This document shows positions 34,461-47,575 of a stretch of DNA of 64,000 nucleotides, in pieces (position 1 is the stretch's first letter; the number at the start of each line of letters is the position of its first letter). The translations under genes were made by a program, and so were the position numbers. Source of the DNA: Tragulus kanchil (Eukaryota > Chordata > Mammalia > Artiodactyla > Tragulidae); assembly GCA_022376925.1 (NCBI GenBank), contig JAIOJX010000005.1, positions 161,699,001 through 161,763,000 on the forward strand, in the 5' to 3' direction. The notes beneath the pieces were generated by a model that saw only the letters and a program-made list of their open reading frames with translations, was not told the origin of the DNA and did not search any database.

Positions 34461-37400
34461 ACCACCATTATTAGTTTTATTTTCCCAGATGCTCAGAAAG
34501 GAAAAGTGGAGCCAAGCAAAGGGGGAAAAGTGCAGCCCCACAGTGCAGGGCTGAATGAACTCTGAGTCTACTCTTACTAGCTTTCTCTTTTTGTCTGTGG
34601 CTCCACCCAGCATTGCTTACCATACTGCCCCTAGTGGCCTTTCTACAAGGCTCAAGTCACCCATCAGAACTCAGGCAGCTCTGCTGGTGGCTGGGAAGTG
34701 GGCAGAGTCAGGCATCTGCCGACTCTCCACTTCTGCTTTCTCCAGGAAATGAGCAGAAACCCAGTTCAAGTGATTCAGAGTGAAACACCATTAAAGACTG
34801 AACTCTCTGGGCTGGGTCATCTTCCCCTAAGCCTGAGGGGCTGTGGCTGAGTATGGGGGCACCCATGCCATCTGACATCTGCAGGCCCTGACGGACACAC
34901 TCCAGGTAGGTAACCCTGTCCTTGGCCATGTTAGGCCAGCCCAGAGGTCGGCATGGGCATCCTGTCTTCCAGGGCAGGCCGACAGGCCGCCTCCTGGAAA
35001 GCCGAGCATGGCAGTACATCTGACCACCAGGGCCTGATCTGGGTTTGTGGATGCGGGAGAGGAGGTAAGCAGAGGAGCAGGAAGTGTGTGTGGGCCAGGC
35101 GGCACGTGTGCTCAGGGCCACTCTAATGTCTGTGTCTACTGGGGTGTCCGACTGTTGGGGTGTCTCGTTGTTAGGGTGCCTTGTTGTTAGGGTGTCTGGC
35201 ACTACTGGACTTGGCTGAGCTGGGCCAGGCTCCAGCACCGTTCCTCACCTCCTACCTTGGGTCAAGCCCTTGACCAGGGTCCTGCTAAGGAAGGTGACCT
35301 GCCACGCCTTGGAGAGGTTGGCCACGGGCCTGTGTGGGCCCAAAAGTCCGGAGATGGAGAGAGGGCTAGCCGTGGGATGCTCCTGCCCGCCCACCATGTG
35401 GGCCTCGGAAGGGTACGGAGCAGTGGGGCCACTTCAGACTGGCCACTAAGAGAGATGGCTCTGTCCTGGCCCTGTGGTTACTCCTCGGGGTCTGCTAAGT
35501 AGGCATCTCTTAGGGCTGATCTTCCCTCACCTGGTTTACCAGGTGTCTTTCCTTTGTCTGATAAACCTTCTAAACATCAGTATTTTTGACTCAGCAAGAC
35601 CACAGGGTTCAAGAATTAGCTCTTCTCTCCTCACGTAAAATTGCATCTTCTAGAACACAGAACCAGTCCTTTGTCCCACTCTCTGTGAAGCATAAGGAGC
35701 TAATCTGGTAACTAAGGAGTTCACGTGTTACCTCTACTATGGAAAACTTAGATTTAAATAGGATTTTCTGCATAGTCACCCATGTAATTGTTCAACAAGC
35801 ATTTATTGAGATCCACTTCCTACCAGGCACTGCTAAAGACAGCTAGGTCAGTGGTCAGGAGTGGGTGGCACTGGGGCCACAAGCTCCAGGAGGCTGGAGA
35901 GCAGAGGGAAGCAGTGGTGGGGGTGGGAGAGGAAGCCCAGGAAGGCCCACTGAGTATGGGGCACCCATGCTGAGCAGGCCCTGACCCTGTCCTGTCCTTG
36001 GCCATGTTAGGCCAGCCCAGAGGTCGGCATGGGCATCCTGTCTTCCAGGGCAGGCCGACAGGCCGCCTCCTGGAAAGCCGAGCATGGCAGTACATCTGAC
36101 CACCAGGGCCTGATCTGGGTTTGTGGATGCGGGAGAGGAGGTAAGCAGAGGAGCAGGAAGTGTGTGTGGGCCAGGCGGCACGTGTGCTCAGGGCCACTCT
36201 AATGTCTGTGTCTACTGGGGTGTCCGACTGTTGGGGTGTCTCGTTGTTAGGGTGCCTTGTTGTTAGGGTGTCTGGCACTACTGGACTTGGCTGAGCTGGG
36301 CCAGGCTCCAGCACCGTTCCTCACCTCCTACCTTGGGTCAAGCCCTTGACCAGGGTCCTGCTAAGGAAGGTGACCTGCCACGCCTTGGAGAGGTTGGCCA
36401 CGGGCCTGTGTGGGCCAAATGTCCGGAGATGGAGAGAGAGGGCTAGCCGTGGGATGCTCCTGCCCGCCCACCATGTGGGCCTCGGAAGGGTACGGAGCAG
36501 TGGGGCCACTTCAGACTGGCCACTAAGAGAGATGGCTCTGTCCTGGCCCTGTGGTTACTCCTCGGGGTCTGCTAAGTAGGCATCTCTTAGGGCTGATCTT
36601 CCCTCACCTGGTTTACCAGGTGTCTTTCCTTTGTCTGATAAACCTTCTAAACATCAGTATTTTTGACTCAGCAAGACCACAGGGTTCAAGAATTAGCTCT
36701 TCTCTCCTCACGTAAAATTGCATCTTCTAGAACACAGAACCAGTCCTTTGTCCCACTCTCTGTGAAGCATAAGGAGCTAATCTGGTAACTAAGGAGTTCA
36801 CGTGTTACCTCTACTATGGAAAACTTAGATTTAAATAGGATTTTCTGCATAGTCACCCATGTAATTGTTCAACAAGCATTTATTGAGATCCACTTCCTAC
36901 CAGGCACTGCTAAAGACAGCTAGGTCAGTGGTCAGGAGTGGGTGGCACTCGGGGCCACAAGCTCCAGGAGGCTGGAGAGCAGAGGGAAGCAGTGGTGGGG
37001 GGTGGGGAGAGGAAGCCCAGGAAGGCCCATGTCTTTTGAGTGGAGGCCTAAAGGAAGGGAGGGCCTGAGCCGAGTGTGTTTCTGACCTGTGTTCTTGGCA
37101 GGGGGAGCTGGAGGGTCAAGGTGCAGAGGAGGAGGCCTGGTGGAGGCCAGAGTGGCAGAGAGCGGTAAGAAGTGTCCCAGGTGACCTGGCCAGAGAGGGA
37201 TGAGTGGGGTCAGGTTGGGAACAGGTCCTTCCTAATACTGGGTTGTAGCCCCCCAGACTTGGTAAGTCTTGAAATGCTGAGTAGATAGAAAAGAATATTT
37301 AGAGAGAGAAAATAGGCTATAAGAAATGCAAATGGCCCTGTGTGAGGTCAGTTTTGTTTCACAGATCAGCAGCTTCTGTGAAGCTGTCTGTGTGTGCCTG

Positions 37401-37559
37401 TTTCTCTGTTTCTTCAGAAAAAAACTATTCTTAATTCTGGGCTTGCTGTTCTTTTGCTTTTCCTTCCGGTTCGACCTAGTCTATTTAAATTGCTAAATAG
37501 GTATTTTGGTTTTGCATGGGTTTGAGCTTTGTAAATAGAAATGAAATATTTTTTTAAGA
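34461..37559. other. GC-rich sequence with duplication 12, no gene recognised
   Basis: The 176-codon minus-strand frame at 34708-35238 and its partial copy at 35820-36314 lack recognisable motifs. In copy A near 35150-35195 there is an imperfect repeat of gttgttagggtg. A MIR/L2-like trace (caagcatttattgagatcca) lies at about 35794 and 36871. Confidence 0.45.
34847..37029. repeat. Direct duplication 12 (34847-35949 = 35950-37029)
   Basis: The offset is 1076-1080 bp and the copies abut. The first 45 bases of copy B lack roughly 27 bases spread over several gaps relative to 34847-34915; after that, alignment is clean apart from small indels. Confidence 0.95.
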
Positions 37560-38414
37560 CTTGCTTCATTTCCTCAGAATTATGTGTCTGATATTTCTTT
37601 ATAGTACTGCATGTACCTCTAAGGCATTCATGTGTATTGCTGGACAGAATTTTGTTATATGTGAATATTCCTCATTACACACTCCCAATATATTGCCACT
37701 GGACACTTGGATACTCCTACTTTTTTTTTTTTTCTATTATAAGTTGCTAGGCACTGTTAGCACTGGTAAATACTGCTGGGACTCTCCTTGTACATATATT
37801 TTGGGGTGCGTGTGTAAGAATTCCCTAAAGTACATATCCTAGAAGTAGCATTGGTGGGTTGTAGGTATCAGCCTTAATGAATAATAAAACTTTTTCCAAG
37901 CTAGTTGTAACACTTTACCCACCCAATCCACAATATGTACAAGTTTATGTTGCTCTACATCTTCACCAACGTTATGACTTTGTTGGTATTTTATACCAAT
38001 TCAATGCAAATGAAAAGCCTTCTATGCTTTGAATTTGCATTTTCTGAAATACTAAGGTTGGTTACCTATTTATATGCTTCTTGCTCCTTCTAATTTTTTT
38101 TTTTCCCATTCTAAGCTTTTTCTTTTTGGGATCTTCTGTGTTTTATCCTATTGTTTTTCTATAATTCAGTATATATTTGAATGTTAATTCTTTGTTATAT
38201 ATGCATGTTGTAAATACATTTCTCTTGTTTGTATCTTGTCTCTTTAGGTCATTTGTGATTTCTATTAGTGACTGAATTTCTTACTTTCAAACAAGCTTAA
38301 TTTACCCATATGTTTTTTCACGATATACACTGTGTATTGCTTAAGGGATTCTCCTCCACTATAAAGTCATAAAATTGTTTTCTTACATTATTAATTTTTT
38401 TTCTTTTTCCTATT

Positions 38415-38687
38415 TTTTTTTTAAATTTTTGGCCTCTTTTCATTGATTATCCATCCATTCATTTTCATCCATCTTTATTCTTTGGCCTGTGTGGGCCTCC
38501 CATAGCAGTGGCTTCTCCGTTGCAGAGCACTGGCTCTGGGCGCATGTGCTCCAGAGCACTGGCTCCTAATTGGACACACTCATCCAGCTGCTCCTCTGCA
38601 CTTGGGATCTTCCTATGCTAGGGATCGAAACGGTGCCCCTTGCACTGCAAGGTGGTCTCTTTACCCACTGGACTACCAGGAAAGCCT
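38415..38687 (-). mobile_element. CHR-2 SINE, antisense
   Basis: The + strand has tttttggcctcttttcattg, ctttggcctgtgtgggcctc, ctaattggacacactcatcc and a reversed head at about 38665-38687. It interrupts the antisense L1M. Confidence 0.85.
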
Positions 38688-39053
38688 TATTAAATTCTTA
38701 AAAATAATTTTGTTCTTCCTATTTATAGTCTTTAGTTCTAGCTAGAAATTATTTTTTGGTATTATGTGAGATAGTGGGTCATTTTGTCATTCCCATATGG
38801 ATAATCAAGAGTCTTAGCTCTATTAATCAAAAAGGCCATTCTTTAGCCACTAATCTACAAGAACTCTTTTGTAAATCAAATTGGCATGTGTAGTGAGTCT
38901 GTTTCTGGGTTCTCTATGTCAGTTTGTTACTTTCCGAGCAGTAAATACTATCTATTATTAACTAGAGGCCTATAATAAATTTTGGTATCTGGAAAGAGTC
39001 TCCTCATTTTTTTTCCCCTTTCATTCTGTCTTGACATTCTTGGTCCTTTCTCT

Positions 39054-39390
39054 TGTTGTTCAGTCACTAAGTCGGGGGTGACTCTTTGTAATCTCATGGA
39101 CTGTAGCACGCCAGGCTTCTCTGCCCTTCACTGTCTCCTGGAATTTGCTCTAACTCATGTCCCTTGATTTGCTGATGCCATCCAACCATCTCATATTCCT
39201 TCACCCACTTCTCCTCCTGCCCTCAATCTTTCCCAGCATCAGGGTCTTTTCCAGTGAGTTGGCTCTTTGAATCAGGTGGCCAAGTATTGGAGCTCCAGCT
39301 TCAGCATCAGTCCTTTGAATGAATATTCAGGGTCAGTTTCTTTTAGGACTGACTGGTTTGATCTTCTTGCTGTCCAAGGAACTCTGGAGA
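39054..39390 (-). mobile_element. BovB LINE 3' end, antisense
   Basis: The + strand starts gttgttcagtcactaagtcg, and reads gatgccatccaaccatctca, tcccagcatcagggtctttt, tggccaagtattggagctcc and ctgtccaaggaactctgg. On the minus strand this is the end of the BovB reverse transcriptase region. It is truncated and interrupts the antisense L1M. Confidence 0.85.
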
Positions 39391-39832
39391 ATTATGTTTT
39401 AATATGAATTTTAGAATCAGTTTATCACGTTCAACAAAAAAGTTATGTTCAGATTTTATTAGAGATATAATTTGAAGAAAAGTGATATCTTTATGAAAAT
39501 GACTTTGCTAATTCATGCGCATGATTGTTTCTTCATTTATTTAGGTCTTTAAAATATATAAATAACAGTTTATAATTTCCTTTATAAAATTAGTGCATAC
39601 TTTGCCTAGGTTTATTTTTAAATGGTTTATTTTTTATATCATTGCCTTTATTAAAACTACGATTTTTTGACACTTGCTAATTTATGCTCTCTTAAAGAAA
39701 AATCACTTTCTGTGGGTAATGAAGGAGGAAGAGACACTATCAGTTAAGAGACTATTGTTATAACTCAGGCTGGATGTGACAGTGGTTTGCCCCAAAGTGA
39801 TAGTAACAGAGACAATGAGATGTGGTCAGAGT

Positions 39833-41945
39833 GGTGAGATTATAGATATTTTCTGAGAGAGATCTGACAGTGTTGTAAGTGCTGGGTGTAGGAGAAAAAG
39901 TTAAAGATGAGTCCAGAGCAGCAAAGAGAATGGAATTGTTATTTACCCTGAGTCAAGGGCAGAAGGAACATATTCGCAAGGTGGTGATTAATCCAGAATA
40001 TCAACTTGAACGTGGAAGAATGGAGATAGCTATTAGATACCAAGTGGAGGAATGCATTCTGGGCACCCCCCTTCCCTAAGTATTCCCCACAGTAGAAAAG
40101 CGAGGTAAAGTGGCCACTTGGGGAAGGGGGTGTGATTGCACCTAACACACAGAAATATCGGAGTTTGGTGCAGAGAAAGGTTTACTAATCAAGGAGGTGC
40201 TGACTCAGAAGGCAGGTGGCCTAGACTCACTTCAGATCCATCTTGCTGGCTGGCTGGGGCACAGGGATTTTAAAGGTAAAAAGGGTAAAAGGGAGAGGGC
40301 AGTAGGCTATGGGATCAGCTCATGGACCTTCTTCTGATTGGTTGGTGCTGTGCTAACAGAGCGAGGTGTCAGGAATCTCAGTCATCACCTTTCTGGTTCC
40401 AACCAGTCTGGGGTCTATGTGTTTGTCATCAGCCTGTGGCCACCATCCATCACCTGGGTGGGGAGTGGTCTCAGTTTCTACAGAATGACTCAAAGATACA
40501 CATCAGATTGTTATCTATTTCCTTTCAGGAGGAACTAGGAGTCCTGCGACTCTATTTTCCAGTCATTAACTGCTTGAGTCTGCTGTTTGGAACACGGAGA
40601 AGCCTTAGGAGACTAAGGCTTTTTGTTTTTTCCTCCCTACAAACAAGAGACAGGGGACATGGAGGATCTTTTTACCCAGGAGGGCCCTGAAGGATCCTGC
40701 TTGGTTTCAATTCCCCCTTTAATTTTTTTCACTCTTCAGTCCTGAAGGGAACAGGTGCTGGACAAGATCTTTATTATTCTCTTTCGAATAAAGTTTTGGG
40801 TAAAGAGGGTAATCATAAACTCAGCAGAGGATCTTGATTTTAGGGGGACTCAGTTTCAGGAGGGAGATATTTTGTACTGGAGGGGAAGGTGAGATTATAG
40901 ATATTTTCTGAGAGAGTTTGACAGCGTTGTAAGTGCTGGGTGTAGGAGAAAAAGTTAAAGATGAGTCCAGAGCAGCAAAGAGAATGGAATTGTTATTTAC
41001 CCTGAGTCAAGGGCAGAAGGAACATATTCGCAAGGTGGTGATTAATCCAGAATATCAACTTGAACGTGGAAGAATGGAGATAGCTATTAGATACCAAGTG
41101 GAGGAATGCATTCTGGGCACCCCCCTTCCCTAAGTATTCCCCACAGTAGAAAAGCGAGGTAAAGTGGCCACTTGGGGAAGGGGGTGTGATTGCACCTAAC
41201 ACACAGAAATATCGGAGTTTGGTGCAGAGAAAGGTTTACTAATCAAGGAGGTGCTGACTCAGAAGGCAGGTGGCCTAGACTCACTTCAGATCCATCTTGC
41301 TGGCTGGCTGGGGCACAGGGATTTTAAAGGTAAAAAGGGTAAAAGGGAGAGGGCAGTAGGCTATGGGATCAGCTCATGGACCTTCTTCTGATTGGTTGGT
41401 GCTGTGCTAACAGAGCGAGGTGTCAGGAATCTCAGTCATCACCTTTCTGGTTCCAACCAGTCTGGGGTCTATGTGTTTGTCATCAGCCTGTGGCCACCAT
41501 CCATCACCTGGGTGGGGAGTGGTCTCAGTTTCTACAGAATGACTCAAAGATACACATCAGATTGTTATCTATTTCCTTTCAGGAGGAACTAGGAGTCCTG
41601 CGACTCTATTTTCCAGTCATTAACTGCTTGAGTCTGCTGTTTGGAACACGGAGAAGCCTTAGGAGACTAAGGCTTTTTGTTTTTTCCTCCCTACAAACAA
41701 GAGACAGGGGACATGGAGGATCTTTTTACCCAGGAGGGCCCTGAAGGATCCTGCTTGGTTTCAATTCCCCCTTTAATTTTTTTCACTCTTCAGTCCTGAA
41801 GGGAACAGGTGCTGGACAAGATCTTTATTATTCTCTTTCGAATAAAGTTTTGGGTAAAGAGGGTAATCATAAACTCAGCAGAGGATCTTGATTTTAGGGG
41901 GACTCAGTTTCAGGAGGGAGATATTTTGTACTGGAGGGGAAGGTG
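39833..41945. repeat. Direct duplication 13 (39833-40891 = 40888-41945)
   Basis: The offset is 1054-1055 bp, the shortest here. The join is at a shared ggtg with no spacer. Small differences (gatctgacagtg versus gtttgacagcg) lie within the first 40 bases of the copies, next to the junction in copy B. Confidence 0.95.
40095..40760 (-). mobile_element. Possible LTR remnant, antisense (again at 41149-41814)
   Basis: The + strand contains phrases reminiscent of reversed LTRs (gagaaaggtttactaatcaa, tccatcttgctggctggctg, gattttaaaggtaaaa, tctgattggttggtgctg). No gag, pol or env sequence is seen. The 122-codon frame at 40322 has no family motif and is repeated at 41376 by duplication 13. The family is unassigned. 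Confidence 0.35.
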
Positions 41946-42639
41946 GAAGATGAGGCCTCAGAGGTCCTTGAGCCACACTGTAGAGCCCACAGCCACCAAT
42001 TTTATTAACAACTAGGGTCTGGCTTCTTTCGTCTCCCTCCAAAGGTACTGCAAACCATCAAAATGCACTTGCATTTTTCATGTGAAATGATGTTTCCAGG
42101 TAATGTTTCTATGCCCTTCACACACCTGTGAAATACTTAAGACTCAAAGTCCTGACCGTGTTAGCCAGTACAATAGCCTGTGGTCATCCCTGAAAAGTGG
42201 CCAGTCCGAATTGAGATGCGCTATAGGTCATAAAATGCACCTCAGATTCCAAAGATGTTATAAATAACAAAAGAAATATAGACTATTTATCTCATTAATA
42301 CCTGAAAATCTTGACTACATACTGAAATGATAATATTTCGGATATATTGGCTTAAATAAAATATATTTAAACACTGAGGTTTAATTGATTTAACCTGTTT
42401 ATTTTTACTTTCTAAATGTGGTTGCCCCCAAATTTAAAATAACATATGTGGCTTGAATTTGTAGTTAGTTTTATGTTTCTGCTGGGAAGCACCCTTCAGA
42501 GAAATGAGACTTCTTGTTCCACGGCTAAGACTTTCATGACGGAAACGGTTCAACAAGGATGGAAAATTAGAGAAGTGAAAAATCACCTGTCCTAAATAAT
42601 TTCCAGAAGAAAGAAACTATGGAGGATAAGAAACACAGA

Positions 42640-42860
42640 TTTAGTGCTTACAATAAGCCACGCACTGGGTAGGGACTGGTGTTTGCAGTCTCATTTGTTC
42701 CCCTCGGTGAGAGCAGCTCCATTATTACTCCCATTTTACAGATGAGACAATGGAGACTGAGGGAGGTGAAGTCCTTTGCCCTCAGACACTAAGTGGCTTG
42801 ATTGGGATTTGCGCCTAATTCCACCAGATGTTAAAGTCTGTGTGCTTTGCATTAGGTATA
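42640..42860 (-). repeat. MIR SINE, antisense (again at 43731-43951)
   Basis: The reversed MIR is clear: ttagtgcttacaataagcca, ctcccattttacagatgag, gaggtgaagtcctttgccc and ttgggatttgcgccta. Confidence 0.75.
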
Positions 42861-43038
42861 CTACCAAAAAGTTGACGGCACATCACTGGAAAGATGCAGT
42901 CAGTGTGTGGCAGAAGTGCTCTGCTCCCTTGGCCAATGGCTAACTCTTCTTTTGAGAATCAACTTCATGGATCATTTACAGCCAACAAGAAGATTGTGCA
43001 GGGGTCTTCTCTCAGCACTGCCCATAAAAACAGTAGAG

Positions 43039-43300
43039 GGGCTTCCCTGGTGGTCCAGTGGGTAAAAAGTCCACCTTGAAGTGCAAGGGGCACCAGTTCA
43101 ATCCCTGGCCCGGGAAGAGCCCACGTGCTGTGGAGTGCAGGTGTGTCCAATTAGGAGCCAGCGCTCTGGAGCGCATGTGCCCAGATCCAGAACTCTACAA
43201 TGAGAGAGGCCATCGCAATGGAGGCCCACACAGGCTAAAGAATAAAGATGGATAAAAGTAAATAAAAAATAAAAATAAAAGAGGCCAAAAAATTTAAAAA
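43039..43300 (+). mobile_element. CHR-2 SINE (again at 44131-44390)
   Basis: The head gggcttccctggtggtccag, cagttcaatccctggcccgg, body gtgtccaattaggagcc and aggctaaagaataaagatgg, with an A-rich (AAAT)n tail. One 2-base indel separates the copies near 43285/44377. Confidence 0.9.
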
Positions 43301-44601
43301 CCAAAAGAGTGGAGATGCCCTGAGAATCCCGTTCATAAGAAGTAAGAGAGTCAGTTATCGGAGATTGACTAAGACAATGCTTCTTGGTCATTAAGTCTCG
43401 TAATTTAAGGAAAAGAGCAACATAGAATATGTTTATGTTATGATGATACATTCAAACGTTGTACATCAATTACAAGTAAAATATGCTTGAATGTGAAAAG
43501 TGGTATACAAAAAGGAAAATTTCTATGTTTGAAAAGGGTATACTAGTCAATTTGTAGTTAGTTTTATGTTTCTGCTGGAAGCACCCTTCAGAGAAATGAG
43601 ACTTCTTGTTCCACGGCTAAGACTTTCATGACGGAAACGGTTCAACAAGGATGGAAAATTAGAGAAGTGAAAAATCACCTGTCCTAAATAATTTCCAGAA
43701 GAAAGAAACTATGGAGGATAAGAAACACAGATTTAGTGCTTACAATAAGCCACGCACTGGGTAGGGACTGGTGTTTGCAGTCTCATTTGTTCCCCTCGGT
43801 GAGAGCAGCTCCATTATTACTCCCATTTTACAGATGAGACAATGGAGACTGAGGGAGGTGAAGTCCTTTGCCCTCAGACACTAAGTGGCTTGATTGGGAT
43901 TTGCGCCTAATTCCACCAGATGTTAAAGTCTGTGTGCTTTGCATTAGGTATACTACCAAAAAGTTGACGGCACATCACTGGAAAGATGCAGTCAGTGTGT
44001 GGCAGAAGTGCTCTGCTCCCTTGGCCAATGGCTAACTCTTCTTTTGAGAATCAACTTCATGGATCATTTACAGCCAACAAGAAGATTGTGCAGGGGTCTT
44101 CTCTCAGCACTGCCCATAAAAACAGTAGAGGGGCTTCCCTGGTGGTCCAGTGGGTAAAAAGTCCACCTTGAAGTGCAAGGGGCACCAGTTCAATCCCTGG
44201 CCCGGGAAGAGCCCACGTGCTGTGGAGTGCAGGTGTGTCCAATTAGGAGCCAGCGCTCTGGAGCGCATGTGCCCAGATCCAGAACTCTACAATGAGAGAG
44301 GCCATCGCAATGGAGGCCCACACAGGCTAAAGAATAAAGATGGATAAAAGTAAATAAAAAATAAAAATAAAAGAGGAAAAAATTTAAAAACCAAAAGAGT
44401 GGAGATGCCCTGAGAATCCCGTTCATAAGAAGTAAGAGAGTCAGTTATCGGAGATTGACTAAGACAATGCTTCTTGGTCATTAAGTCTCGTAATTTAAGG
44501 AAAAGAGCAACATAGAATATGTTTATGTTATGATGATACATTCAAACGTTGTACATCAATTACAAGTAAAATATGCTTGAATGTGAAAAGTGGTATACAA
44601 A

Positions 44602-46835
44602 AAAAGGGCAGGAAACATTTACTCAGTTTTGTATTTTCAATAATAAGAATATCACCCAAGAAGCACCCAAGTAGCTGATATAAAAATATCAGCTTTTTAA
44701 AGCATATGCACAAAATACAATATAAAGAGAAACATTGTCAAAGATGAAAAAAGATATGCACATATGAAGAATTTGTGTGACAGAGTTGCCAGCACCTATC
44801 AGGAGCTGATAACGTTGAAATGCTACAGTGAATACACAGGACTTTGCCCCGATCTCTTTGAGCGTGGGCCAGATGACGTTCAGAGGGCCCTGAGTGCAAA
44901 AACCAAGTGGCCCTGGCGGGGATGGGGCAGCTGGGAGATAAATGTATCAAAAGCAGGGCCTAAGGACATGCGGTGTCTTCTAGAAGCTGGAGGAAGGCAG
45001 TGGTGAAGAGGGTGCTACAGCCAAGCTGGGGAGGCCTGAGCCACAGCAGCACGCTCCTCCTCAGGTGCCTGAGTCCCCCAGGGTAGCTGGGCTCAGGGCA
45101 TCCTGCTCGGGGGCAGCAGCTGTGCGGGCTGCTGCCACTGTCTTTGAGGTGAGCCAAGGAGGAGAAAAGAGCCAGGACAATGGGGATGGGCAACTATTCA
45201 GACACTGGAAAGAAAAACAAAATCAGAACACAGAGTCTATTATTTTACTTCAATTTTTCCTCCCGTGCACCTGTCTCCAGGAAGCATTTCATTATATAAG
45301 TGACATATTTACCACATGAAGGTATCTGAAATGGGTCCATGGCTCCGTCTTGGGGTTGGAAGGGACTAGCAAGGCAGTTACCCTGCAGAGTGATTCTACT
45401 GCTTCCCTTTGTGGGAAGGGAAGCTTCTCCCAAACACCCGTCTGAGATACCACCTTCCTCCCCAGAAAAAACTTCTTTCCTCACACAATTTAAAATGTCT
45501 GAATAGCCTCATTTTTGACTTGTATATTTAATACCACCCAACATTAATTAAATAATTGTCACATTTTATATGGATAAAAATCTAGAATTGAGGAAATACA
45601 AGAATAAGAGAAAGCGTGTTCATGAATAAGGACAACACAAGGAGGAAAGTGATGTGTGCAGCAGTTATAGGCAAAATCTACTGAGTGAAAATGATAAATC
45701 TGGGTACATCAATACAAGTAGTAAAAGGTTACAAAAGGGCAGGAAACATTTACTCAGTTTTGTATTTTCAATAATAAGAATATCACCCAAGAAGCACCCA
45801 AGTAGCTGATATAAAAATATCAGCTTTTTAAAGCATATGCACAAAATACAATATAAAGAGAAACATTGTCAAAGATGAAAAAAGATATGCACATATGAAG
45901 AATTTGTGTGACAGAGTTGCCAGCACCTATCAGGAGCTGATAACGTTGAAATGCTACAGTGAATACACAGGACTTTGCCCCGATCTCTTTGAGCGTGGGC
46001 CAGATGACGTTCAGAGGGCCCTGAGTGCAAAAACCAAGTGGCCCTGGCGGGGATGGGGCAGCTGGGAGATAAATGTATCAAAAGCAGGGCCTAAGGACAT
46101 GCGGTGTCTTCTAGAAGCTGGAGGAAGGCAGTGGTGAAGAGGGTGCTACAGCCAAGCTGGGGAGGCCTGAGCCACAGCAGCACGCTCCTCCTCAGGTGCC
46201 TGAGTCCCCCAGGGTAGCTGGGCTCAGGGCATCCTGCTCGGGGGCAGCAGCTGTGCGGGCTGCTGCCACTGTCTTTGAGGTGAGCCAAGGAGGAGAAAAG
46301 AGCCAGGACAATGGGGATGGGCAACTATTCAGACACTGGAAAGAAAAACAAAATCAGAACACAGAGTCTATTATTTTACTTCAATTTTTCCGCCCGTGCA
46401 CCTGTCTCCAGGAAGCATTTCATTATATAAGTGACATATTTACCACATGAAGGTATCTGAAATGGGTCCATGGCTCCGTCTTGGGGTTGGAAGGGACTAG
46501 CAAGGCAGTTACCCTGCAGAGTGATTCTACTGCTTCCCTTTGTGGGAAGGGAAGCTTCTCCCAAACACCCGTCTGAGATACCACCTTCCTCCCCAGAAAA
46601 AACTTCTTTCCTCACACAATTTAAAATGTCTGAATAGCCTCATTTTTGACTTGTATATTTAATACCACCCAACATTAATTAAATAATTGTCACATTTTAT
46701 ATGGATAAAAATCTAGAATTGAGGAAATACAAGAATAAGAGAAAGCGTGTTCATGAATAAGGACAACACAAGGAGGAAAGTGATGTGTGCAGCAGTTATA
46801 GGCAAAATCTACTGAGTGAAAATGATAAATCTGGG
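44602..46835. repeat. Direct duplication 15 (44602-45704 = 45733-46835)
   Basis: The offset is 1131 bp. The 28-base spacer 45705-45732 aligns with gaps to about 44542-44601 (tacatcaat, acaagta, gtaaaagg, ttacaaaaggg), so it is a degraded start of copy B. One substitution was noted, cctcccg versus ccgcccg near 45259/46390. Confidence 0.95.
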
Positions 46836-47004
46836 AATTACAAAATGTGGACTTTTATCCTGCCTGACTCCACAAACCTTGTCCGCTCACAGTGACTTGC
46901 AATCTCAGGCTCCCATTTCGCTTGCAGGCTGTCCTTTCTTCCGTTGTACAGTCTTGTTTCCTTTGTCAGAGATTGACCACACGGGAGTGAGTTTATTTCT
47001 GGGA
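44602..47004. other. Unique region present twice, no gene recognised
   Basis: No repeat was named. Frames of 70-84 codons at 44738, 44764, 44960 and 45065 recur 1131 bp on because of duplication 15. Nothing is supported as coding. Confidence 0.45.
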
Positions 47005-47575
47005 TTCCTATCATGACCTTTACTTCTGTTTTTGTGCCACTACCACACTGTTTGCTTCCCAGGTGGCACAGTGGGAAAGAATCTGCTGGCCAATGCAAGA
47101 ACAGTAAGAAATGCAGATTTGACCCCTGGGTTGGGAAGATCCCCTGGAGGAGGGCATGGCAACCCACTCCAATATTCTTGCCTGGAAAATTCCATGGACA
47201 GAGGACCGTGGTGGGCCACAGTCCACAAAGTCCCAAAGAGCCATCCATGACTGAACACTCCTGCATGCACCCATCATACTGTTTTGATGAGTGCAGCTTT
47301 GTAGTATAGTCTGAAATCAGGGAACCTAATTCCCCTAGCTCTGTTTTTCTTTCTCAGGTTTGCTTCAGCTATTTAAGGTCTTTTCTGTTTCCATACAACA
47401 TGAAAAATTTTTTGTTCTAGTTCTGTGAAAAATGCCATTGATACTTTGATAGGAATTGTATTGAATCTGTAGATTGCCTGGGATAGTACAATCCTTTTTG
47501 ACAATATTGATTCTTCCAATCCAAGAGCATGGTATATCTTTACATCTCTTTGTGACAGCCTCAAAAGAATTTATT
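47005..47575 (-). mobile_element. L1 ORF2 fragment, antisense, interrupted by Bov-tA
   Basis: The minus-strand frame at 47373-47564 contains RFNTIPIKVSM and FFTELEQKIF followed by VVWKQKRP, typical of the L1 ORF2 C-terminal part. The flanks cttctgtttttgtgccacta (about 47021) and gatgagtgcagctttgtagt continue the L1 either side of the SINE. Confidence 0.85.
47051..47268 (+). mobile_element. Bov-tA SINE inside L1
   Basis: The order is tgcttcccaggtggcacagt, acccctgggttgggaagatc, ggcaacccactccaatattc and a BovA end. An imperfect target repeat flanks it: cacactgttt at about 47044 and catactgttt at about 47275. Confidence 0.85.

Larger units (their letters stand above)
37560..39680 (-). mobile_element. 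Old L1M ORF2 region, antisense, with nested CHR-2 and BovB
   Basis: Reversed L1M features are ctacatcttcaccaacgtta (about 37955), gtgagtctgtttctgggttc (about 38894), taataaattttggtatctgg (about 38972), and after the BovB cgttcaacaaaaaagttatg and tcatttatttaggtct. Nested insertions are a CHR-2 (38415-38687) and a BovB (39054-39390). Confidence 0.65.
42456..44603. repeat. Direct duplication 14 (42456-43514 = 43549-44603)
   Basis: The offset is 1090-1093 bp. The spacer 43516-43548 looks like a corrupted version of the continuation after copy B (44605 onward). Each copy carries the same MIR and the same CHR-2. Confidence 0.95.

Noticed and set aside
34620..34640. CTCF-like tgcccctagtggc
   Set aside because: The G run is one base short of the consensus and no supporting context is visible.
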